The notes beneath the pieces were generated by a model. That model did no database searches. It saw only the letters and a program-made list of their open reading frames with translations, and was not told the origin of the DNA. A stretch of DNA of 64,000 nucleotides from Microcoleus sp. FACHB-1515 (GTDB lineage Bacteria > Cyanobacteriota > Cyanobacteriia > Elainellales > Elainellaceae): positions 29,299 to 93,298 of the forward strand of contig NZ_JACJPO010000061.1 of assembly GCF_014696105.1 (NCBI RefSeq), read 5' to 3'. Both the position numbers and the translations under genes were made by a program. Every line of letters starts with the position of its first letter. The first letter of the stretch is position 1. This document shows positions 7,922 to 14,913 of this stretch, piece by piece.

Positions 7922-8836
7922 CTAGGAAACAGGCAGAGCAGAACGCGAGGTGATGTGCTGATGAACGAGATCGCGGAAGCGCTGAATCGGTGGAATTTGC
8001 AGGCGGTCTTGCGAGGTGACGAGGACGACCTGCCGAACAAGTGACGGTTCTGCGGTGGGACGAACAGCGAGTGTCGGATCGGTGTGTCCGTCTACGATCG
8101 CCGATCGCGGCAAGAGCGCAACGAGTTCACCCTGCCGAACAATGCCGCGAAACGCATCCAAGGTATTCAACTCTAGCGCGGCGTTGAGCGCAACGCCCTG
8201 CCGTGCAAACTGCTCTTGAACCAAGCGCTGCATTCCATAGCCGTCCTTGAAGACGACTTGCGGAAAGCGAGCGAGTTCTGCCCAAGGAACGCGATCGAAC
8301 TCGGTCAAGGGATGGTTCGCCGCCATCAGCACTTCAACGGCTTCATCGTAAAGCGGATCGACGATGAGTTCTGGCGTTGTCGTGAGAAAGCGGTTGTTCA
8401 TCACGATCGCCACGTCCACCAATCCGTCTTTGAGGACTTTGATAGCGCGATCGCTGCCGAGCGACGTAACGCGCAACTGCACTTCCGGGTATTCCTGGCA
8501 AAAGCTTTGTAGAACCGGAGGTAAATACTGAGCGCAGATCGAGTGAATGGCGGCGACGCAAAGTTCCGGCTGCTTTCCGGCCAGCAAATCTGCGAGTTCG
8601 GTGGAAGCGGTGCGCCATTCATGACAGATTTTGCGAGCGCGGGGAAGAAAGCGTTCTCCGGCGATCGTCAGCTTGGCCTGTGCGTTGCGGTGAAACAGCG
8701 GCAGGTTGAGTTCAGCCTCCAAGCCTTGCACTTGACGACTGATCGTGGATTGCGTCAATCCACATTTTTGTGCAGCCTGCTGAAAACTTCCGGTTTCCGC
8801 CACCGCCAGAAATGCTTGCAGTTGTTCCAGTCGCAT
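7922..8836 (-). CDS. ntcB: LysR-family nitrate-assimilation activator NtcB
   Basis: A 304-residue LysR-type transcription factor. The N-terminal helix-turn-helix (MRLEQLQAFLAVAETGSFQQAAQKCGLTQSTISRQ) is followed by the linker helix and a two-lobed effector domain (ELCVAAIHSICAQYLPPVL onward). NtcB in cyanobacteria activates the nirA operon in response to nitrite, together with NtcA. Length, the MRLEQLQ start and location in the cluster divergent from nirA all fit. It follows the HEAT-repeat gene by 136 bp and precedes cnaT. A TGCAN5TGCA element of the type bound by NtcB lies at 10347-10359 in the divergent spacer. Confidence 0.85.
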   Translation of the reverse strand: MRLEQLQAFLAVAETGSFQQAAQKCGLTQSTISRQVQGLEAELNLPLFHRNAQAKLTIAGERFLPRARKICHEWRTASTELADLLAGKQPELCVAAIHSICAQYLPPVLQSFCQEYPEVQLRVTSLGSDRAIKVLKDGLVDVAIVMNNRFLTTTPELIVDPLYDEAVEVLMAANHPLTEFDRVPWAELARFPQVVFKDGYGMQRLVQEQFARQGVALNAALELNTLDAFRGIVRQGELVALLPRSAIVDGHTDPTLAVRPTAEPSLVRQVVLVTSQDRLQIPPIQRFRDLVHQHITSRSALPVS

Positions 8837-8972
8837 AAACCCCGCAGCGCAGCGATTCCACGCAGTTCAAGTAACTTGACCTTACCGGATATTGAAAGGG
8901 GGTTTAGTGATGTTGGCTACAGACTGAGCGAGCCAGCGCGTATGAGCAAGCAAATACTATTGGTAGCCTATA

Positions 8973-10238
8973 TTACCATTCGGCCAGCGCGGTCGCGATC
9001 GCGTCTCGCCACTGATTCGGTAAATTTTCCGTAGCGGCTAAGGTTTGCAGGCGATCGAACGCTGATTCAATTTGCTTTAGGCCAGCGATCGCATGAAGTC
9101 GCACACTTTCATCGGGATCAGCGAGCAAATTCAGGAGCGGCTCGATCGAGTCAGGCTGCTCCAACTGGCCTAGGCTCAAGGCTGCGGTTTGCTTCAGGGT
9201 GGAACTGGGAAGCGCGGCGATCGACTCGGCCAGAATTTGGGCGGCGATCAACTTGAGATCGTCCGGTTCGATGCGACCGAGCGCCAAGAGAATTTCTTGA
9301 ATCACACTTTCGTCGGCGGATGGTTTGAGGTGCTGCTGCAACACTTCGATCGTGGCTTTAGTCTGTATCCAATTCAAAGCACGAACGGTTTCCACCTGAA
9401 GCGGAATCGGCGTGTGGGGCGATCGGAGCAGCGCAAACAAAGCATCTGCGGCGGCAGGTGACTGGAGCCGACCGAGCGCGATCGCCGCCTGCCGACAAAC
9501 CTCTAGGTTGAAGTCGTATAGACAAGCTTGTAGTCGAGGGACGATCGCATCGGCGAGCTGTTGATGAAATCCCAGCCCAACGATCGCCTCGCGCCGCACC
9601 GGGGCCGCGATGTCACCCAGCGCATTCAGCAGAACCGGGGGAATACGGACATCGTGAAAACTCGATAAAGCTTCGATTGCCGCTGCGCGAATTTGCGGAT
9701 CGGCATCCTGCACGACTTCCAGGAGAGGGGCGATCGTTTCCGAATGGCGAATCTGCGAAAGTGCCTGAACTGCTAGCAAGCGCCATTCCGCTTCGCCTAA
9801 GAGATTGGTGAGGGGGGCGATCGCTTTTGTGCCCTGTGCGGCGATTACTCCTGCCGCCATTGCCCGCAGTTCTTCGCTTTGCGCGGATTTGAGCGTTTCC
9901 ATCAAAGCTGCCAGCACATCGGGATGCTCGATCTGTCCTAAGATTCGCACGATGAACCAGGCGAGTTCTTCTTCCATGTCTTCGTCAAGCAGATCGAAGA
10001 GCGCATCGATCGCCAGTTGAGGCGTGATCAGTTCGGCTGAAACGATTTGGGGCAGCAGCTTTGAGACTTCCCAACGCGCCTGAAAATCGCCGTTCTCCAA
10101 AACGGACAAGGTGCGATCGAGCAGTTCATCAACCTCGGTGATGCTGGCGGCGCGTGAATTGTCGATTGTGGCAAGCTGAGAAACAAATTGCGACAGCACT
10201 TCAGACGGGGCGGCAGATGACGTGAGCGATTTTGGCAT
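8973..10238 (-). CDS. nirB: HEAT-repeat protein at the nirB position of the nitrate cluster
   Basis: A 421-residue all-helical HEAT-repeat protein (about ten repeats, for example EELRAMAAGVIAAQGTKAIAP, PQIRAAAIEALSSFHDVR and LEVCRQAAIALGRLQSPAA). It is not the large subunit of NADH nitrite reductase that shares the symbol in enterobacteria. In Synechococcus and Anabaena the gene named nirB lies head to head with nirA, encodes a CpcE-like HEAT protein, and is needed for full nitrite reductase activity. Location and fold match that gene. I chose ATG 10238 (MPKSLTSSAAP); ATG 10334 adds 32 residues of poor quality. How it helps NirA is unknown; CpcE-like proteins act on tetrapyrrole attachment, so an effect on siroheme insertion is a reasonable guess. 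Confidence 0.78.
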   Translation of the reverse strand: MPKSLTSSAAPSEVLSQFVSQLATIDNSRAASITEVDELLDRTLSVLENGDFQARWEVSKLLPQIVSAELITPQLAIDALFDLLDEDMEEELAWFIVRILGQIEHPDVLAALMETLKSAQSEELRAMAAGVIAAQGTKAIAPLTNLLGEAEWRLLAVQALSQIRHSETIAPLLEVVQDADPQIRAAAIEALSSFHDVRIPPVLLNALGDIAAPVRREAIVGLGFHQQLADAIVPRLQACLYDFNLEVCRQAAIALGRLQSPAAADALFALLRSPHTPIPLQVETVRALNWIQTKATIEVLQQHLKPSADESVIQEILLALGRIEPDDLKLIAAQILAESIAALPSSTLKQTAALSLGQLEQPDSIEPLLNLLADPDESVRLHAIAGLKQIESAFDRLQTLAATENLPNQWRDAIATALAEW

Positions 10239-10346
10239 GGCGGATGTGAGCACAGCGAAAGGGCGATCGATATCTTGATTGTTAAGCCGATCGCAAAAAT
10301 AAAACAGGTTTTTTAGCCTGTGAATGCTAAACATTCATCGAACGAA

Positions 10347-10359
10347 TGCAGTCTTTGCA
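10347..10359. promoter_or_regulatory. Predicted NtcB-type operator TGCAN5TGCA
   Basis: TGCA-GTCTT-TGCA matches the LysR-type motif TGCAN5TGCA reported for NtcB at nirA promoters. It lies 16 bases from the left NtcA box, on its nirB side. Confidence 0.6.
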
Positions 10360-10375
10360 TTGGCGGTTTTGCTCA

Positions 10376-10417
10376 GTAGTTTTTGTTACAAATCTACGGC
10401 TTTACTTTTCTTAACGT
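10376..10417 (+). promoter_or_regulatory. Second NtcA-type promoter, far upstream of nirA
   Basis: GTAGTTTTTGTTAC (10376-10389) is a perfect GTAN8TAC NtcA box. Exactly 22 bases later lies TAACGT (10412-10417), matching TAN3T, so the arrangement predicts a rightward start near 10424. The palindromic box could also act leftward on the HEAT-repeat gene, but no TAN3T box is found at 22-24 bases in that direction. Predicted from sequence only. Confidence 0.65.
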
Positions 10418-10476
10418 GCTAATTTTCAACGATCTCGCGTTTTTGAAAGCTTTAGCAATCTAGTAAAAGCGCGATC

Positions 10477-10512
10477 GTCATTTCAGACCGTGTTCAGTTT
10501 GACTGAAATGAC
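10477..10512. other. Hairpin between the two NtcA promoters
   Basis: GTCATTTCAG (10477-10486) and CTGAAATGAC (10503-10512) form a perfect 10-bp inverted repeat with a 16-base loop. No T-run follows, so it is not a standard terminator. It would lie in the 5' part of any transcript starting near 10424. Confidence 0.55.
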
Positions 10513-10789
10513 AATCTAGGTTCGGTTCAATTGAGAGATTTAAGACCGCCTTCTCACTGAAACTCGCAGAACTTCGGTTCGGTTTTCGTCGTAAGTTCGC
10601 CGCTTTCAATCAGAAGACACCACATTTCGATCGCGCTGATACAATGTCAAATTCTCCTGACTTTCTGCCTGTTGGTAGAGCGAAATTGAGCGATCGAACC
10701 GCTAAAACCCGCCTTAAGACAGAGGAATTAGCCGATTATGCAGTTTCCGCATTTGCAAAATGCACAATCTTCATCAAATGTGAAATTTA

Positions 10790-10831
10790 GTAACAACAGC
10801 TACCAATTCACTCGTTTGAAATTTCTAACCT
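10790..10831 (+). promoter_or_regulatory. NtcA-activated nirA promoter
   Basis: GTAACAACAGCTAC (10790-10803) is a perfect GTAN8TAC NtcA box; 22 bases later TAACCT (10826-10831) matches the TAN3T -10 box. This is the canonical class II NtcA layout with the box centred near -41.5, predicting a start at about 10838. A TGCA-AAA-TGCA pair 25 bases upstream (10754-10764) resembles an imperfect NtcB half-site pair. Confidence 0.85.
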
Positions 10832-11036
10832 GAGTGCATGAGGTCAAGGAAACGCGATCGAAACAAGTTTGGAAAAAGCGAAATCGATCGAGTGCAATTC
10901 GAGTCGCAATGCATCCACAAAGCGATTTGAACTGCTAGCCAAAAGTTTCATTCGTTTGAAGTTCGATTTGTCTGATTGTTTGCCCTGGTTCGCTCAAGCT
11001 TTGTTTATTTGCAGGTAGCATCGAGGATATTTCCCC

Positions 11037-12587
11037 GTGACCGAAGCCACCCTTAACCCAACGGCTAGCCTCAATAAGTTCGAGAAATTCAAGGCCGAAA
11101 AAGACGGTCTTGAAGTCAAAAAAGAGTTAGATCAGTTTGCTCAAATCGGCTGGGAAGCGATGGACGAAATCGATCGCGACCATCGCCTCAAGTGGATGGG
11201 CGTGTTTTTTCGTCCGGTCACTCCCGGCAAGTTCATGATGCGGATGCGGATTCCCAACGGCATCATCACCAGCGGTCAGTTTCGCGTCCTAGCGGAAATT
11301 GTGCAGCGCTACGGTGAAGACGGCGTGGGCGATGTGACGACGCGCCAAAACATTCAGTTGCGCGGCATTCGGGTTGAAGATCTGCCCGACATCTTTCGTC
11401 GCTTCGAGGCGGCAGGTTTAACCAGCGTTCAAACTGGGATGGATAACGTCCGCAACATCACCGGATCTCCGGTTGCTGGAATCGATGCCGACGAACTGAT
11501 TGACACTCGCGGCTTGGTTCGCAAAGTGCAAGACATGATTACGAATAACGGTGAGGGCAACCCCTCATTTACGAATCTGCCGCGCAAATTCAACATTGCG
11601 ATCGCCGGATGCCGCGACAACTCCGTTCACGCCGAAATCAACGACATTGCCTTTGTTCCCGCCTTCAAGGATGGCACGCTGGGATTCAACGTCTTAGTCG
11701 GCGGTTTCTTCTCGGCCAAGCGCTGTGAAGCTGCCGTGCCGCTCAATGCCTGGGTCGATCCGCGTGATGTCGTGGCGATGTGCGAAGCGATTTTGCTGGT
11801 CTATCGCAATCACGGACTCCGCGCCAATCGTCAAAAAGCCCGCCTCATGTGGCTGATCGATGAGTGGGGCATGGAGAAGTTTCGGGCTGAGGTCGAGCAG
11901 CAGTTAGGCTACCCGCTGCAAACGGCTGCTGAGAAAGATGAAATTTTGTGGGACAAGCGCGACCACATCGGCATTCACGCCCAAAGCCAACCGGGATTGA
12001 ACTATGTCGGCCTGCATGTTCCGGTGGGTCGCCTGTTTGCCGGAGATATGTTCGACCTGGCAAGGCTGGCGGAAGTCTACGGCAGCGGCGAACTGCGCTT
12101 GACAGTGGAACAGAACATCATCATTCCTAACATTCCCGATTCGCGCTTGGGGCCGTTCCTGAAAGAGCCATTGCTAGAGCGTTTTTCGGTCGCTCCTGAG
12201 CCGCTGGTGCGATCGCTCGTCTCCTGTACGGGAGCACAATTCTGCAACTTTGCCCTGATCGAAACCAAGAATCGCGCTCTGGCGATGATCAGCGAACTGG
12301 AGCAAGAAGTCAGCGTTCCCCGTCCCGTCCGGATTCACTGGACAGGATGCCCCAACTCGTGCGGTCAGCCGCAAGTTGCCGACATCGGTTTGATGGGAAC
12401 CAAAGCTCGCAAAGACGGCAAAACCGTCGAAGCGGCAGACATCTACATGGGCGGCAAAGTCGGCAAAGAAGCCCATTTGGGAACCTGCGTCCGCAAAGCC
12501 GTCCCCTGTGACGACCTCAAAGATGTCTTGCGCGATCTGCTGGTCACTCAGTTTCAGGGTCAACTCAAGGACGCTGTCACCGTTTAG
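11037..12587 (+). CDS. nirA: Ferredoxin-nitrite reductase
   Basis: A 516-residue siroheme and 4Fe-4S enzyme that reduces nitrite to ammonium with six electrons from ferredoxin, in the cytoplasm. Cluster-binding cysteines are in CTGAQFC (397 and 403) and GCPNSCG (438 and 442). The siroheme-binding arginine-rich stretches include DVTTRQNIQLRGI (99-111) and ELRLTVEQNIIIPN (352-365). The length matches other cyanobacterial NirA proteins (about 510), with no C-terminal ferredoxin extension. The start is GTG (11037). It is the first gene of the nitrate operon, followed by nrtA after 44 bp, and is preceded by a long leader from the NtcA promoter. Confidence 0.97.
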   Translation: MTEATLNPTASLNKFEKFKAEKDGLEVKKELDQFAQIGWEAMDEIDRDHRLKWMGVFFRPVTPGKFMMRMRIPNGIITSGQFRVLAEIVQRYGEDGVGDVTTRQNIQLRGIRVEDLPDIFRRFEAAGLTSVQTGMDNVRNITGSPVAGIDADELIDTRGLVRKVQDMITNNGEGNPSFTNLPRKFNIAIAGCRDNSVHAEINDIAFVPAFKDGTLGFNVLVGGFFSAKRCEAAVPLNAWVDPRDVVAMCEAILLVYRNHGLRANRQKARLMWLIDEWGMEKFRAEVEQQLGYPLQTAAEKDEILWDKRDHIGIHAQSQPGLNYVGLHVPVGRLFAGDMFDLARLAEVYGSGELRLTVEQNIIIPNIPDSRLGPFLKEPLLERFSVAPEPLVRSLVSCTGAQFCNFALIETKNRALAMISELEQEVSVPRPVRIHWTGCPNSCGQPQVADIGLMGTKARKDGKTVEAADIYMGGKVGKEAHLGTCVRKAVPCDDLKDVLRDLLVTQFQGQLKDAVTV

Positions 12588-12631
12588 TTTTCCTTCAACC
12601 TCATACACCCTTCCTCTTAGAGAGTTCACCC

Positions 12632-13954
12632 ATGTCTATTTCTCGTCGCCATTTTCTTTCGATCGCCACCACAGCGGCAGCCGGAACTTTGATTCTCAAC
12701 GGCTGTAGCACTCCCAGCAGTCGAGGAGGCGGCGAAAGCACCACGACTTCCGCCAACGCTGAAGCGATCGAACTCACACCAGAAACTACGCCCGAAGTCA
12801 CTACCGCCAAATTGGGCTTCATCGCGCTGACCGATGCCGCTCCCTTGATCGTGGCGCAAGAAAAAGGCTTCTTCGCCAAGTACGGCATGACCGATGTGGA
12901 AGTTGCCAAGCAAGCCTCTTGGGGAACGACTCGCGACAACCTCGTTCTCGGTTCGGGCGGCGGCGGCATCGATGGCGCACACATCCTTTCCCCGATGCCC
13001 TACCTGATCAGCGAAGGCATTGTCACGGATGGAAAGAAAGTGCCGATGTACATCTTGGCGCGGCTGAACGTGAACGGACAAGGCATCTCAGTTGCCAACG
13101 CTCACAAAGACTTGGGCGTTCAGCTTGATAGCTCAAAGCTGATGTCGAAAGTGCAAGAAACCAAGTCGGCAGGCAATCAGATGAAGTTTGCCGTCACCTT
13201 CCCCGGTGGCACACACGATCTTTGGATGCGCTACTGGCTAGCAGCGGGCGGCATCGACCCGAATACTGATGTGTCTACGATCGTCGTGCCGCCGCCGCAA
13301 ATGGTCGCCAACATGAAGACCGGAACGATGGATGCGTTCTGCGTCGGAGAACCCTGGAATGCTCAGTTGGTTAACCAGAAAATCGGCTACACCGCCCTCA
13401 CGACTGGACAACTGTGGAAAGACCACCCGGAAAAAGCCTTTGCCATGCGAGCCGATTGGGTGGACGCGAACCCGAAAGCCGCGCTTGCCATGATTAAAGC
13501 CGTGCAGGAAGCGCAAATCTGGTGCGAAGCCAACAAAGCCGAAATGATCGATATCGTCTCGAAGCGATCGTGGTTTGGCGTTCCCGCCGCTGACATTCAA
13601 GACCGACTCAAAGGCACATTTGACTTTGGCGATGGTCGTCCGGTCGAAGAAAACAGCCCGCACGTGATGAAATTCTGGGCAGACAACGCCTCCTATCCCT
13701 ACAAGAGTCACGATATCTGGTTCATGACCGAGGAGCAGCGCTGGGGCTATCTGCCTGCGAATACCGACGTGAAGGCTTTGGTCGATCGCGTCAACCGTGA
13801 AGATCTGTGGAAAGAAGCGGCCAAGGCGATCGGTCAAGAAGCCGCCATTCCCGCCAGCACGTCGCGCGGTGTCGAAACCTTCTTCGATGGCGTCACGTTT
13901 GACCCGGAGAACCCCGCCGCTTATTTGAGCAGCTTGAAGATTAAGAAGGCTTAA
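12632..13954 (+). CDS. nrtA: Nitrate/nitrite-binding lipoprotein of the ABC transporter NrtABCD
   Basis: A 440-residue solute receptor. The N-terminus carries a Tat-like twin-arginine signal (SRRHFLS) and a lipobox LILNGC, predicting a lipoprotein with Cys25 as the lipidated residue, then a Ser/Thr-rich linker. The binding domain begins TAKLGFIALTDAAPLIVAQEKGFF and includes VTFPGGTHDLWMRYWLAAGGIDP and AFCVGEPWNAQ, all typical of NrtA and CmpA. NrtA captures nitrate and nitrite in the periplasm for NrtB. CmpA, the bicarbonate paralogue, is excluded by the nirA-narB context. A strong hairpin follows its stop (13963-13990). Confidence 0.96.
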   Translation: MSISRRHFLSIATTAAAGTLILNGCSTPSSRGGGESTTTSANAEAIELTPETTPEVTTAKLGFIALTDAAPLIVAQEKGFFAKYGMTDVEVAKQASWGTTRDNLVLGSGGGGIDGAHILSPMPYLISEGIVTDGKKVPMYILARLNVNGQGISVANAHKDLGVQLDSSKLMSKVQETKSAGNQMKFAVTFPGGTHDLWMRYWLAAGGIDPNTDVSTIVVPPPQMVANMKTGTMDAFCVGEPWNAQLVNQKIGYTALTTGQLWKDHPEKAFAMRADWVDANPKAALAMIKAVQEAQIWCEANKAEMIDIVSKRSWFGVPAADIQDRLKGTFDFGDGRPVEENSPHVMKFWADNASYPYKSHDIWFMTEEQRWGYLPANTDVKALVDRVNREDLWKEAAKAIGQEAAIPASTSRGVETFFDGVTFDPENPAAYLSSLKIKKA

Positions 13955-13962
13955 TTCCGATG

Positions 13963-13990
13963 CGGGAGCAGCGATCGAACTCTGCTCCCG
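13963..13990 (+). other. Intercistronic hairpin after nrtA
   Basis: CGGGAGCAG (13963-13971) and CTGCTCCCG (13982-13990) form a perfect 9-bp GC-rich stem with a 10-base loop, extendable by one G-T pair. No T-run follows, so it should not terminate efficiently. It may instead protect the upstream mRNA from 3' exonucleases, raising NrtA relative to NrtB, NrtC and NrtD. Confidence 0.65.
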
Positions 13991-14038
13991 TGCTGATCAA
14001 CTCAATTCCCCTCACCCTCAAGGATTTTTGCAAGCAAC

Positions 14039-14866
14039 ATGACTGCACTCACCAGCCGATCGCGCCGCCGCTTTGATGCTCCTGGAATTGCTGCCCTGAT
14101 TCTTCGCCGCTTGGTTCCGCCTGTCTCGGCGCTTGCCGTTTTCCTCCTGATCTGGCAAGGACTTTCGATCAGCGGCATTCTCGCCTTGCCTAGCCCGACT
14201 CAAACTTTTGCGGATACTTGGGAACTGATCGCCAATCCGTTCTATGACAATGGCGGCACAGATAAAGGTTTGCTGTTGCAAATTTTCGCCAGCATTCAGC
14301 GCGTCGCTTTGGGCTTCACCCTGGCGGCGATCGTGGGCATCGCACTCGGCATCGTCACGGGCATGAGCCAGTTCATGTACGAAGCGGTTGACCCGATCTT
14401 TCAAGTGCTGCGAACGATTCCGCCGCTGGCATGGCTGCCGATTTCGCTGGCCGCTTTCCAGCAAGCGCAGCCCTCCGCCATCTTCGTGATTTTCATTACG
14501 GCAATCTGGCCGATCATCATCAACACCTGCGAAGGCGTTCGCCAAATTCCGCAAGACTACAACAACGTCGCTCGCGTTTTGAAGCTGTCGCGCCCCGAAT
14601 ATTTCACCAACATCCTCTTTCCCGCCACCGTTCCCTACATCTTCACCGGACTGCGAATTGGTGTCGGTCTGTCTTGGCTGGCGATCGTCGCCGCAGAAAT
14701 GCTGATCGGCGGCGTGGGCATCGGCTTCTTCATCTGGGATGCCTGGAACAACTCGCGCATCAGCGACATTATTATCGCTCTGGTTTACATCGGCGTGGTT
14801 GGTCTGCTGCTCGATCGATTGGTTGGATACATCGCCACTTTGGTTGTCCCCACTGAGCAGAAATAA
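14039..14866 (+). CDS. nrtB: Nitrate ABC transporter permease
   Basis: A 275-residue inner-membrane permease of the taurine/nitrate/bicarbonate (SsuC/TauC) type, with about six transmembrane helices. The first is near LVPPVSALAVFLLIWQGL, and the last spans SDIIIALVYIGVVGLLLDRL. The EAA loop that contacts the ATPases is visible as NNVARVLKLSRPEYFTNILFPATVP. It forms the channel for nitrate and nitrite delivered by NrtA. It starts 84 bp after nrtA, beyond the hairpin, and precedes nrtC by 47 bp. Confidence 0.96.
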   Translation: MTALTSRSRRRFDAPGIAALILRRLVPPVSALAVFLLIWQGLSISGILALPSPTQTFADTWELIANPFYDNGGTDKGLLLQIFASIQRVALGFTLAAIVGIALGIVTGMSQFMYEAVDPIFQVLRTIPPLAWLPISLAAFQQAQPSAIFVIFITAIWPIIINTCEGVRQIPQDYNNVARVLKLSRPEYFTNILFPATVPYIFTGLRIGVGLSWLAIVAAEMLIGGVGIGFFIWDAWNNSRISDIIIALVYIGVVGLLLDRLVGYIATLVVPTEQK

Positions 14867-14913
14867 GTAATCGGTTCCACGCTCGACTCCCGAATCCCCT
14901 TACTTCAAACGCC

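Larger units (their letters stand above)
10239..11036. other. nirB-nirA divergent control region
   Basis: An 800-base spacer with no convincing reading frame. It contains, left to right, a TGCAN5TGCA element (10347-10359), a perfect NtcA box with a rightward -10 (10376-10417), a 10-bp hairpin (10477-10512), a TGCA pair with 3-base spacing (10754-10764), and a second perfect NtcA box with a rightward -10 (10790-10831). The nirA start codon follows about 200 bases after the predicted transcription start, so the nirA leader is long. Confidence 0.8.
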
